DNA from: Bifidobacterium sp.
GTDB lineage: Bacteria; Actinomycetota; Actinomycetes; Actinomycetales; Bifidobacteriaceae
NCBI GenBank assembly: GCA_022649135.1
Contig: JALCNP010000012.1
Span: 1-64,000, forward strand
Direction of reading: 5' to 3'
DNA: 64,000 nucleotides
The notes beneath the pieces were generated by a model. That model saw only the letters and a list, made by a program, of their open reading frames with translations, searched no databases and was not told the DNA's origin. Of this stretch, positions 17,090 to 25,679 are shown piece after piece (the stretch's first letter is position 1; every line of letters begins with the position of its first letter). Both the position numbers and the translations under genes were made by a program.

Positions 17090-19132
17090 CTACTCGATTT
17101 TCTCGGACAGGTCCATCCACTCGTTCTCCAGACGCGCCGACTCCTGGGAGACGGAGGAAAGCTTGTCGTTGAGCTTGTTCAGCCCCTCGAAATCACTGGG
17201 GTCGTGCTGCGCCATCACGCCCTCGATATGGGTTTTGCTCTCCTCGAGCCTGGCAAGCCTGCGCTCGATGGCCGTCACCCGTTTGGTGGCATCATGGAAG
17301 GCCTTGCCCGTGAGTCTTCCCCGGTCGCCCGCATCCTCCTCGCCCTCCGGCTGCGATGCCGCTGTCGAGGGGCCGCCGTTCTGCGCGGAGCCCTGGGAGG
17401 AGTTTTTCGCCTCGTCGATCATGGTCAGATAGTCCTGCACGCCCCCGGGCAGATGCCGCACCTTCCCCCCGATGAGGGCGAACTGCTGATCGGTGACCCT
17501 CTCCAGAAGGTATCTGTCGTGGGACACGACGATGAGCGTCCCCGGCCAGGTGTCCAGAAGGTCCTCCATCACGGCGAGCATGTCCGTGTCGAGATCGTTC
17601 CCCGGCTCATCCATGATCAGGACGTTCGGCTCGTCGAGCAGGATCAGGAGCAGCTGCATACGGCGCTTCTGGCCACCGGAGAGATCCTTGATCGGGGTCA
17701 TCAGCTGGGCCGATTCGAATCCCAGACGCTCCATCAGCTGCCCCGGCGTGACCTCCTTGCCGTCCACGACATAGCTGGGCTTGTATCGCGCGAGGACCTC
17801 CTTTATCTTGTACTTCCCCAGTTTCTCAAGTTCATCCAGACGCTGGGAGAGCACCGCGAACTTGACTGTCTTGCCGATGTTGACGCGGCCGGCCGTCGGG
17901 GTCAGGGTCCCGTCGATGATTCTCAACAGGGTCGATTTCCCCGCGCCATTGGCACCGACGATGCCGAAGCGGTCGCCGGGACCTATCAGCCACGTCACGT
18001 CATCGAGTATCTTGCGTCCGGTGATCGTCCTGCGCCGCGTGGCGGATGTGCAATCCCCTCCATCGGTCGCGTCATCGTGATCAGGACGGTCGACAAGCAC
18101 CTGCATGGATCCCCTGACCACGGGTTCCGAATAGAGAGAGGGCACGATGTCGGGCGAAACGGGGTCATCAGGCAGTGCGGCGGAACCCCGGGAATCGGAA
18201 TCGTCGTTCCGCTCATCGACCTGCCCGGAGCCGGCAGGTTCGTACATATGGGTCACGTCTATCAGGTCGACAACCTGCTTGCCCAGCCGGGAGGTCGCCA
18301 TCTGCCTGAGCTGCAAAGAGTCGCGCATCTCGGGGACGTCGGCGATCAGATCCCGGGCGGCCTTGACGTGGAATTTCTGCTTGGTCGCGCGCGCCCTGGC
18401 CCCCCGGGACAGCCAGGCAAGCTCCTTGCGAGCCAGGTTTCTGCGCCGTTCCTCGCGGACACCCGCCTGGCGCTCGCGTTCGACCCTCTGCAGCATGTAG
18501 GCGCTGTAGCCGCCTTCGAACGGGTCGATCACCCCGTCATGCACCTCCCACATGGATTCGCACACCTCGTCGAGGAACCAGCGGTCATGGGTCACGAGAA
18601 GCAAAGCGCCCTGCCCGGAGGACCAGCGGTTCTTCAGATGCTCCGCAAGCCAGTGAATCGTCACGATGTCCAAATGGTTGGTGGGCTCGTCCAGTGCAAG
18701 GATGTCCCAGTCCCTGAGCAGGAGCCGGGCAAGATCGGCGCGCCTGCGCTGCCCTCCGGACAGCGACCCGATGGTGCTTTCCAGATTCAGGCCTCCGAGC
18801 AGGGCCTCGACGATGTCCCTCGAACGGGAATCTGCGGCCCATTCGTAATCCTGTCGGCCCTCCAGAGCGGCCTGGCGAACGGTCTGATCGTCGTCCAGCG
18901 GGTCGCGCTGCTCCAGCATCGCGAAGGTCAGCCCTCCACGTCTGGTGACGCGTCCCGAATCAGGCTCCTGCAGACCTCCCAGCAATCGTAGAAGAGTTGA
19001 TTTCCCATCCCCGTTTCGACCGACGATGCCGATTCTGTCCCCTTCGAATATTCCCTGGGTCACATCGGTGAAAATGGTTTTTGTGGCAAACGCAAGGGAA
19101 ACATGTTCCAGTCCCAGATCATAAATCGGCAT
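17090..19132 (-). CDS. ABC-F family ATPase
   Basis: A soluble protein with two ABC ATPase domains and no membrane segments, as in the ABC-F translation factors (Uup/EttA type). Domain 1 has GRNGDGKST (Walker A), LSGGQRRRADLARLL (signature) and LALDEPTNHLD (Walker B); domain 2 has GANGAGKST, LSGGQKRRMQLLLILLDEP and LIMDEPGNDLD. An inter-domain linker of about 110 residues carries an acidic insertion, and the C-terminus is a coiled coil ending WMDLSEKIE. At 680 residues it is slightly longer than usual. It probably acts on ribosomes; a resistance role cannot be read from sequence. Domain 2 has DEPGNDLD in place of DEPTNHLD, a known Uup-type variation. About 280 bp lie between it and the GH36 gene. 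Confidence 0.92.
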   Translation of the reverse strand: MPIYDLGLEHVSLAFATKTIFTDVTQGIFEGDRIGIVGRNGDGKSTLLRLLGGLQEPDSGRVTRRGGLTFAMLEQRDPLDDDQTVRQAALEGRQDYEWAADSRSRDIVEALLGGLNLESTIGSLSGGQRRRADLARLLLRDWDILALDEPTNHLDIVTIHWLAEHLKNRWSSGQGALLLVTHDRWFLDEVCESMWEVHDGVIDPFEGGYSAYMLQRVERERQAGVREERRRNLARKELAWLSRGARARATKQKFHVKAARDLIADVPEMRDSLQLRQMATSRLGKQVVDLIDVTHMYEPAGSGQVDERNDDSDSRGSAALPDDPVSPDIVPSLYSEPVVRGSMQVLVDRPDHDDATDGGDCTSATRRRTITGRKILDDVTWLIGPGDRFGIVGANGAGKSTLLRIIDGTLTPTAGRVNIGKTVKFAVLSQRLDELEKLGKYKIKEVLARYKPSYVVDGKEVTPGQLMERLGFESAQLMTPIKDLSGGQKRRMQLLLILLDEPNVLIMDEPGNDLDTDMLAVMEDLLDTWPGTLIVVSHDRYLLERVTDQQFALIGGKVRHLPGGVQDYLTMIDEAKNSSQGSAQNGGPSTAASQPEGEEDAGDRGRLTGKAFHDATKRVTAIERRLARLEESKTHIEGVMAQHDPSDFEGLNKLNDKLSSVSQESARLENEWMDLSEKIE

Positions 19133-19200
19133 AATACACCAATCTAGCGCCGCCCCTGGGCAGAGCGGAAGGGATTACGCTGCGAGAATCCCCTGCGCGC

Positions 19201-19923
19201 CTACCTGAGCATGGTCGAGGCGTATGTGTTGCAGCGCGCCGCGAATCCGGAGAAGACCTGTTCCGCCAATGGCTGCAACTGCGGGTCGAACTCCTCGAAA
19301 TCGGCACGCATCCTCGCAACCTGGGATTTCCCGAGACCCCTGACCATGGTGGGTTCCTCGAGCCATGTGTCGAAAATCGGAGCGGTCACCTCGAGATGGA
19401 ACTGAAGACCAAGCGCGGAACCGACGCGAAAAGCCTGGTTCTTCGTCGACGCGGAACGGGCCAGCAGCTCACCGCCCCGGGGAAGTCCGACCACGTCATT
19501 ATGCCAGTGCAGGACATTGAGCTGCTTGTTCCACATGGAAAAATAATCATGTCTGTTCACGGATTTGACGGGGGCGAAACCGATCTCCGGCGCCTTCCCC
19601 GATTCGAGCCGGGCGCCCAAGGCGGTTGCAATGATCTGATGTCCCAGGCAGATCCCAAGAACCGGCTTTCCCACGCTGATGGCGGCTTTGGCGAGTTTGG
19701 CCTCGGCCTTCAGACCGGGGTATTTCTCGTAGTCGGTCGCCCCCATGGGGCCCCCCAGTATCACGACTCCGGCGAGTTCGGCGAAGTCGGGAAGATCGGG
19801 CTTCCTCTTTCCAAGGATATTCACGGTCTGAGAGGGGATCCTCACATCCTCCAGATTGTCCAATATCCTTCCGGGTCTCTCCCAGGGAACATGTTGCACG
19901 ATGAGCACTTGTGGTGACGTCAT
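19201..19923 (-). CDS. Class I glutamine amidotransferase-like protein
   Basis: A 240-residue stand-alone GATase1 domain similar to the amidotransferase half of GMP synthase and to peptidase C26-like proteins. VVILGGPMGATDYEKYP is followed by PVLGICLGHQIIATALGA with the nucleophile Cys, and LGLQFHLEVT supplies the catalytic His-x-Glu, so the triad is complete. The synthetase partner is unknown; many such genes are annotated only as GMP synthase-like. ATG 19923 is preceded by GGAG at a short distance. The 5' end faces cysS divergently, about 80 bp away, so the two share a promoter region. Confidence 0.87.
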   Translation of the reverse strand: MTSPQVLIVQHVPWERPGRILDNLEDVRIPSQTVNILGKRKPDLPDFAELAGVVILGGPMGATDYEKYPGLKAEAKLAKAAISVGKPVLGICLGHQIIATALGARLESGKAPEIGFAPVKSVNRHDYFSMWNKQLNVLHWHNDVVGLPRGGELLARSASTKNQAFRVGSALGLQFHLEVTAPIFDTWLEEPTMVRGLGKSQVARMRADFEEFDPQLQPLAEQVFSGFAARCNTYASTMLR

Positions 19924-20003
19924 ACGCTCCATTGTCGCATCAGTTGGGCCGACGGTGTGCACCGGTGTTCATATTGTCGCGCAACGAGAATAATCTCGAC
20001 ACT

Positions 20004-21635
20004 ATGAAGAAAGCCGAAGAACCGCAGAATTCCAACACTTCCAGCGCGTCCATCCCGTCCGATGCGGCCCGCGGGCTGGTGCTGTACGACACCGCCTCGC
20101 ACACGATGTCGAACTTCGAGCCCATACGCCCGGGAAAAGTCGGGATCTACGTCTGCGGGGCCACGGTGCAAAGCTCGCCCCACATCGGGCACATCCGCGC
20201 AGCGGTCGCCTTCGACATCGTCCGCCGATGGCTGATGCGGCTGGGCTATGACGTCGTCTTCATCCGCAACGTGACCGACATCGACGACAAGATCCTGGAC
20301 AAGGCTGCGGCCGCGCACCAGCAATGGTGGCAACGCGCATACCTCTATGAACGCGAGTTCACGAGAGCCTATGACGCTCTTGGCGTCCTCCCCCCGACAT
20401 ACGAGCCCCGGGCGACGGGGCACATCATCGACATGGTGGAGATCATCCGTCGCATCATCGACAACGGGCATGCCTATGCCATCAGGGACGGGCAGGGTCG
20501 ACCCACGGGAAACGTGTATTTCGACGTGCCCAGCTGGCCGCAATACGGAGAGCTCACCCATCAGAAGCAAAGCGGATCGTCGCGCGACGAGGCATCCGAG
20601 GTGGCCGACAGAATGGGCCCGAGCGTCGATGCGGCCGGCGTCGACAAGTACAACCCGATCGATGCCGCGGACGAGTCGGCGGACAAGCGCGATCCACGCG
20701 ACTTCGCCCTGTGGAAGGCCCCCAAACCCTCCGATCCGGAAACGGCGCGGTGGGACACCCCCTTCGGCGCCGGGAGACCGGGGTGGCATATCGAATGCTC
20801 CGCCATGAGCCACCGTTATCTTGAAGGCATGTTCGACATCCACGGAGGGGGGCTGGACCTGCGGTTCCCCCACCATGAGAACGAGATGGCGCAGACCAAG
20901 GCGGCAGGCTGGAGCAGCGCGGCGCGATGGATGCACTCCGCATGGGTGACCGCCAAAGGCGAGAAAATGTCGAAATCCCTGGGCAACGGACTGTCGGTTC
21001 CCGCGGTTCTGGCCCACCATCGTGCATGGGTGGTCCGATACGCACTGGGATCCGTCCAGTACCGTTCGATGCTGGAATGGTCCGATCAGAGCCTTGCCGA
21101 AGCCCAATCGGCATTCGACCGCATCGGCAACTTCATCGAGCGTGCGGGGGCGGCCATAGGCGGACAGCCGTCCCGCGACGCCATCGAATCCGTTCCGGCG
21201 GACGCCCTTCCCGCATCGTTCGTCTCCGCCATGAACGACGACATCAACGTCTCGGGCGCGATCGCGGCGATCTTCACTGAAATCAGAGGAGGCAACACCC
21301 TGCTCTCGCAGCTGCAGGACCGCTCCACGAGCGCGTCGACGCACGACCGGGTGCGATCCTGCCTGATCGGCGTCCGGGCCATGCTCGACACGCTCGGCCT
21401 CGACCCCCTTGCATCGCCGTGGAACGAGGAGGGTGCAGGCGCCGCCGGTTCAGCGGCAGCGCGGGAAGAGCACGACATCCTGGATTCGCTGATCACCTCC
21501 CAGCTGAGGCTGCGCAACGAGGCCCGCGAACGAAAGGACTTCGCGAAGGCCGACGAGATCCGCGACGAGCTCCACGCGGCGGGAATCGACATCGAGGACA
21601 CCGCACAGGGATCGGTGTGGAAGGTGGGCGAGTAG
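20004..21635 (+). CDS. cysS: Cysteine-tRNA ligase
   Basis: Class I aminoacyl-tRNA synthetase charging tRNA-Cys. The 543-residue product has YVCGATVQSSPHIGHIRAAVAFD (HIGH motif and first zinc Cys), RPGWHIECSAMS and HGGGLDLRFPHHENE (remaining zinc ligands), and KMSKSLGN (KMSKS). Two polar insertions, one around residues 200-235 (DKYNPIDAADESADKRDPRDFALWK region), lengthen it over the E. coli enzyme. ATG 20004 has no Shine-Dalgarno sequence; TAATCT ends 7 nt before it with TTCATA 17 bp further upstream, so the message may be leaderless. The longer ORF track start is not needed by the family. Confidence 0.94.
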   Translation: MKKAEEPQNSNTSSASIPSDAARGLVLYDTASHTMSNFEPIRPGKVGIYVCGATVQSSPHIGHIRAAVAFDIVRRWLMRLGYDVVFIRNVTDIDDKILDKAAAAHQQWWQRAYLYEREFTRAYDALGVLPPTYEPRATGHIIDMVEIIRRIIDNGHAYAIRDGQGRPTGNVYFDVPSWPQYGELTHQKQSGSSRDEASEVADRMGPSVDAAGVDKYNPIDAADESADKRDPRDFALWKAPKPSDPETARWDTPFGAGRPGWHIECSAMSHRYLEGMFDIHGGGLDLRFPHHENEMAQTKAAGWSSAARWMHSAWVTAKGEKMSKSLGNGLSVPAVLAHHRAWVVRYALGSVQYRSMLEWSDQSLAEAQSAFDRIGNFIERAGAAIGGQPSRDAIESVPADALPASFVSAMNDDINVSGAIAAIFTEIRGGNTLLSQLQDRSTSASTHDRVRSCLIGVRAMLDTLGLDPLASPWNEEGAGAAGSAAAREEHDILDSLITSQLRLRNEARERKDFAKADEIRDELHAAGIDIEDTAQGSVWKVGE

Positions 21636-21684
21636 AGGTCCGTTCGGCCCGTCTCCCCGCCGAACCCGTTCCCGCCTTTTTCTC

Positions 21685-23532
21685 TCAGAATCCTCCCTGC
21701 TCAATGCGCTCCACGCGGGCGTGCAGCCCCTCCTTGCGCAGGAACGAGCTGAGAGGCTCCAGATCCCACGCCTCATAGCGATCCCGGAACCGGGCGATCC
21801 GCTCCGGCGGATACAGCGAGGGCTCGATCTCCATCATCTCGGCAGGTAGCGGCCGATCGCCGCTGATCTTGGCGTCGATGAGCACGACCTTGCCCGCGCG
21901 GACATCCCGCACGGCCTGTTCGAAGACCCCGTGCACCTCGGATATCTCCCGGATCGTGTAGCCGACCGCGCCCATGGACTCCGCGAGCTTGGCGAAGTCT
22001 ATGCCCGTGAAATGCACGCCCAGATACCCGAGGTTGGTATCCTCCTGCTCATCCTTGATGAAACCGTATTGGTTGTTCGAGAACACGACGTTGATGATCG
22101 CAAGACCGTACTGCACCGCGGTGGCGAGATCCTGCATCGTCATGCTGAAGCCACCGTCCCCGGCGAGATTCCACACCTGACGGTCGGGAAAGTCGAGCCT
22201 CGCGGACAATGCCCCCGGAAGGCCGATGCCCATGGTCGCGAACAGCGACGACGTGCGCCACATCTGCGCCGGGTTCATGTGCAGATGACGTATGGATGTC
22301 TGGGTGACGTCGCCCACATCGATCGAGAAGATGGCATCGTTCTCGGCGAACTCATTGATGGCGTCATACACCTGGTACAGCTGCAGGTCGCCGTCGGTCT
22401 TCTTCTCCAATGCGCGCACGTAGCGGTTCCAGTTCGCCACATTGGCCACGTTTGCCCTCCACCAGGCGGTGCTGGGCTTCTCGTCCACCTGCTCGCAGAT
22501 GGCGCGCACGGCATCGCCGGCATCGCCCAGTATGGAGACATCGGCATGGTGACGCTTCCCGAGTCTGGAGGGGTCGATATCGATCTGAACGAAGCGTTTC
22601 ACGTTGGCGAACAGATTCGACACCTCGGCGAACGGGTAGTTGTTCCCGACGAACAGAACGGTGTCCGCTTCGGGGAAGACCTCCACCGAGGGCTTGGTGG
22701 ACACGCGGTTGGGGCTGCCCAGCAGAGCCTCGAAATCCGAGGGGAAAATGTCGAAGCTGATGCCGGTGTTGGCCAGAGGGGCCTTGATCCTACGGCACAG
22801 CTCAATCACGCTGTCGCCGCTTCCCCGTGTTCCGATGCCGGCGAACACCACGGGACGTTCTGCCGTGTTGAGGATATCGACGGCCGCGGCGATGTCGTTC
22901 CGGTCGAGTGCGGGGTGGGGGAAACGTCGGAAGGAGCCCGCCGAGGAATACCATTCGTTCTCGTCGACGTCCTCCCATCCCAGATTGACGGGAATCTGCA
23001 CCACGGCCACACCCTTTTTCGCATACGCCTGACGTATCGCCTCATCCACCACATGCGGCATCTGCGCCGCCGTGGACACCTGCCGGTTGTACACCGCCAC
23101 ATCGGCGTAGATGGGATTCTCGTTCATCTCCTGGAAGGTGTCGAGGTTGAGGCCGGCGGTTCCGAACTGGCCGATGAGGGCCAGAACGGGAACATGCTCC
23201 TCCCGGGCGTCGTACAGGCCGTTGAGGGTGTGGGTGCCGCCGGGACCCGCCGAACCGAAGCACACCCCTATGTGCCCGGTGTACTTGGCATGCATGGAGG
23301 CCGCCATCGCCCCCACCTCCTCGTGGCGCACCTGGATGTAGTCGATTCGATCGCGTTCCACGTACAGCGCATCCATCAGCGAGTTGATGGATCCTCCGGG
23401 GATGCCGTAGATATGCCGGACACCCCACGATTGCAGGACCTTGACCACGGCCACCGCCGCCTTGAGAGTGCCCTCCCCATGGCGGTTGGCGGTCGCGCTG
23501 TCGAATCCGAACTGTATGACGTTCCTTGCCAT
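21685..23532 (-). CDS. Pyruvate oxidase, SpxB/POX type
   Basis: Thiamine-diphosphate and FAD flavoenzyme that oxidises pyruvate with O2 and phosphate to acetyl phosphate, CO2 and H2O2. The 615-residue product has IYGIPGGSINSLMDAL and RHEEVGAMAASMHAK (catalytic Glu), a central FAD domain, and NLAGDGGFSMTMQDLATAVQY with VVFSNNQYGFIKDEQEDTN. The last motif and the tail DRPLPAEMMEIEPSL match lactic-acid-bacterial pyruvate oxidase rather than acetolactate synthase. ATG 23532 has a perfect AAAGGAG site, so the 68 extra residues of the track ORF are spurious. It is monocistronic. Acetyl phosphate would feed acetate kinase for ATP. No catalase or peroxidase gene lies nearby. Confidence 0.9.
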   Translation of the reverse strand: MARNVIQFGFDSATANRHGEGTLKAAVAVVKVLQSWGVRHIYGIPGGSINSLMDALYVERDRIDYIQVRHEEVGAMAASMHAKYTGHIGVCFGSAGPGGTHTLNGLYDAREEHVPVLALIGQFGTAGLNLDTFQEMNENPIYADVAVYNRQVSTAAQMPHVVDEAIRQAYAKKGVAVVQIPVNLGWEDVDENEWYSSAGSFRRFPHPALDRNDIAAAVDILNTAERPVVFAGIGTRGSGDSVIELCRRIKAPLANTGISFDIFPSDFEALLGSPNRVSTKPSVEVFPEADTVLFVGNNYPFAEVSNLFANVKRFVQIDIDPSRLGKRHHADVSILGDAGDAVRAICEQVDEKPSTAWWRANVANVANWNRYVRALEKKTDGDLQLYQVYDAINEFAENDAIFSIDVGDVTQTSIRHLHMNPAQMWRTSSLFATMGIGLPGALSARLDFPDRQVWNLAGDGGFSMTMQDLATAVQYGLAIINVVFSNNQYGFIKDEQEDTNLGYLGVHFTGIDFAKLAESMGAVGYTIREISEVHGVFEQAVRDVRAGKVVLIDAKISGDRPLPAEMMEIEPSLYPPERIARFRDRYEAWDLEPLSSFLRKEGLHARVERIEQGGF

Positions 23533-23594
23533 GAGCGCTCCTTTGCGTCGTGACCCAACCTCGATGCACGGCACCGGCTGGGTAGGTACCTGCC

Positions 23595-23622
23595 ACGTTA
23601 ACATCACGAGCCGGAAGGTCAA
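23595..23622 (-). promoter_or_regulatory. Candidate promoter of the pyruvate oxidase gene
   Basis: On the minus strand TTGACC (23617-23622) is followed after 16 bp by TAACGT (23595-23600). The leader to ATG 23532 would be about 55-60 nt and ends in AAAGGAG. The -10 match is weak, so the assignment is tentative. Confidence 0.4.
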
Positions 23623-23764
23623 CCCCCTCGCCCTATGAGTTTGCTCACAGTCCCGAAGGCACCGCGGCAGTGGCGGCGACCCGCAGGTTGGGGCTCTGTC
23701 CCACGCGGAACCCCTGTGCATGCGCACCTGCGCCACTCGATCTCGTCGTGCCCTCTTTCTCCCT

Positions 23765-23793
23765 CCCCCTCCCCCGTGGACAGGGCGCCTTTT
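23765..23793 (+). repeat. Direct repeat, copy 1 (about 29 bp)
   Basis: The core CTCCCCCGTGGACAGGGCGC followed by CTTTT occurs here and again 61 bp downstream at 23826. It lies in the 487-bp non-coding stretch between the divergent pyruvate oxidase and ffh genes. Apart from these repeats and the flanking promoter regions I see nothing else in that stretch; ORFs in the track crossing it are Pro/Arg-rich and unconvincing. Confidence 0.8.
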
Positions 23794-23825
23794 GCCAAAG
23801 GTGTCGATCTGAGCAAAGCGTACGG

Positions 23826-23854
23826 CCCCCTCCCCCGTGGACAGGGCGCCTTTT
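23826..23854 (+). repeat. Direct repeat, copy 2 (about 29 bp)
   Basis: Essentially identical to the copy at 23765, ending GGGCGCCTTTT. The 32-bp spacer between copies reads gccaaaggtgtcgatctgag and onward and is unrelated to the repeat. Confidence 0.8.
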
Positions 23855-24019
23855 CCGCTTCCGCGCCGCCGTTACCTGAGACGAGGGCGGCTCCGATGCG
23901 CGTGGGCCCTCCATTGCCCTCCACGCCTGCGGCGCCCGTCATCGGGATGCAGCGCCCAACGGGCGCCGAACGATACCGCAGCCGGTTTTTCCGTGACAAC
24001 GACTAGACTGGTTGACATT

Positions 24020-25663
24020 ATGGCAGCATTTAGTTCTTTGACAGACCGGCTCTCCAATGCCTTCAGGCATCTGAAGAGCAAGGGCAAGCTTTCCGAAGCG
24101 GACATCGACGGCACGATTCGCGAGATCCGCCGCGCTTTGCTCGATGCCGACGTGGCGCTGGATGTGGTGCGTTCCTTCACGGCTCGAATAAGGGAGCGGG
24201 CGCTCGGCGAGGAGGTCTCCCAGGCGCTCAACCCCGCCCAGCAGGTGGTGAAGATAGTGGACGAGGAGCTGACCGGCGTCCTTGGCGCAGGTGTCGACAG
24301 GCCCCTGAACTTCGCCAAGAAGCCTCCCACCGTCATCATGCTGGCAGGTCTGCAGGGAGCAGGCAAAACGACTCTGGCGGGAAAGCTGGGTTACTGGCTC
24401 AAGGATGCCGGCCACACACCGCTGCTGGTCGCCGCGGATTTGCAGCGGCCCAACGCGGTGACCCAGCTGCAGGTCGTGGGCGAGCGCGCCGGAGTGCCGG
24501 TATACGCCCCGGAGAAGGGCGTGCAGGCGAATGGCGGCGACTCGGTGTCTTCCCCCGGTCTCACCACCGGCGATCCGGTGAAGGTAGCCACGGATTCCCT
24601 TTCCCTGGCGCGAACCAAGCTGTACGACACGGTTGTCATCGACACCGCAGGTCGACTGGGAGTCGACGAGACGCTGATGAAGCAGGCGCGCGACATTCGC
24701 GACGCCGTCCACCCCGACGAAATACTGTTCGTCATCGATGCCATGGTGGGCCAGGATGCGGTCCAGACCGCCAAGGCCTTCGACGAAGGCGTCGATTTCA
24801 CCGGCGTGGTCCTCTCCAAGCTCGACGGCGACGCCCGAGGCGGGGCGGCGCTGTCCGTGGCAAGCGTGACCGGCAAGCCGATACTTTTCGCCTCGACCGG
24901 CGAAGGGCTGAAGGATTTCGAGATTTTCCACCCCGATCGCATGGCCTCGCGCATCCTTGACATGGGAGACATCCTGACCCTCATCGAACAGGCGCAGCAT
25001 CAGTTCGACGAGGACGAGGCCCGAAAGGCGGCCTCGAAAATCTCGCAGGGCACCTTCGGTCTCGACGATTTCATGGATCAGCTGCAGCAGGTGCGCAAGC
25101 TGGGCTCCATGAAGAGCCTGCTAGGCATGATTCCGGGCATGGCGCAGCATCGCAAGGAGCTTGAGCAGTTCGACGAGAAGGAGATCGACCGGACCGAGGC
25201 GATCATCCGCTCGATGACCCCGGCCGAGCGTCGCGAGCCCTCGATTCTCGACGGGTCGAGACGAGCGCGCATAGCGTATGGCTCGGGAACGACCGTTTCG
25301 GCGGTGAACAGTCTGCTGCAGCGTTTCGAACAGGCGGCGAAGATGATGAAACGCATGGCCGGCAAGGGGGGCATGGCCACGGGAATCCCGGGTCTCTCCG
25401 GATCGTCGGGCGTGAAACGCGGTGGCAAGAAAAACAAGAAAAAGGGCTCACGGTCCGGCAATCCCATGAAGAGGGAGGCCGAGGAGAAGGCATTGCGCGA
25501 CAGGCTGGCAAAGAGGGGCGAATCCTCCTCGGACGGCTCCGCCTTTGCGAAGAAACCTCAGAACCCGGCGCTTCCCGCCGGCCTCCAGGAGGCCCTTGAG
25601 CAGGGAGGCATGCCGGATCTGCCGCCCAATCTCGGCGGAGGTCTTTCCGGTCTTCTCGGCTGA
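24020..25663 (+). CDS. ffh: Signal recognition particle GTPase Ffh
   Basis: Binds signal sequences of nascent chains with SRP RNA and delivers ribosomes to FtsY at the membrane. The 547-residue product has the N domain (MAAFSSLTDRLSNAFRHL), the G domain with GLQGAGKTTLAGKLG, DTAGRLGVDE and SKLDGDARGGAALS, and the Met-rich M domain beginning FGLDDFMDQLQQVRKLGSM. An insertion of roughly 20 residues (KGVQANGGDSVSSPG region) follows the second G-domain motif, a feature of some actinobacterial Ffh. The start at ATG 24020 matches the family; it lacks a Shine-Dalgarno sequence and TAGACT ends 10 nt upstream. The next gene begins 17 bp after its stop. Confidence 0.96.
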   Translation: MAAFSSLTDRLSNAFRHLKSKGKLSEADIDGTIREIRRALLDADVALDVVRSFTARIRERALGEEVSQALNPAQQVVKIVDEELTGVLGAGVDRPLNFAKKPPTVIMLAGLQGAGKTTLAGKLGYWLKDAGHTPLLVAADLQRPNAVTQLQVVGERAGVPVYAPEKGVQANGGDSVSSPGLTTGDPVKVATDSLSLARTKLYDTVVIDTAGRLGVDETLMKQARDIRDAVHPDEILFVIDAMVGQDAVQTAKAFDEGVDFTGVVLSKLDGDARGGAALSVASVTGKPILFASTGEGLKDFEIFHPDRMASRILDMGDILTLIEQAQHQFDEDEARKAASKISQGTFGLDDFMDQLQQVRKLGSMKSLLGMIPGMAQHRKELEQFDEKEIDRTEAIIRSMTPAERREPSILDGSRRARIAYGSGTTVSAVNSLLQRFEQAAKMMKRMAGKGGMATGIPGLSGSSGVKRGGKKNKKKGSRSGNPMKREAEEKALRDRLAKRGESSSDGSAFAKKPQNPALPAGLQEALEQGGMPDLPPNLGGGLSGLLG

Positions 25664-25679
25664 CGGCAGGTAGTCTGCC

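Noticed and set aside
16889-18991. 700-residue plus-strand ORF opposite the ABC-F gene
   Set aside because: No recognisable motif and biased composition; the minus-strand frame has complete ABC ATPase motifs.
21685-23532. Second acetolactate synthase
   Set aside because: NNQYGFIKDEQEDTN and the DRPLPAE tail are characteristic of pyruvate oxidase; there is no small subunit gene beside it.
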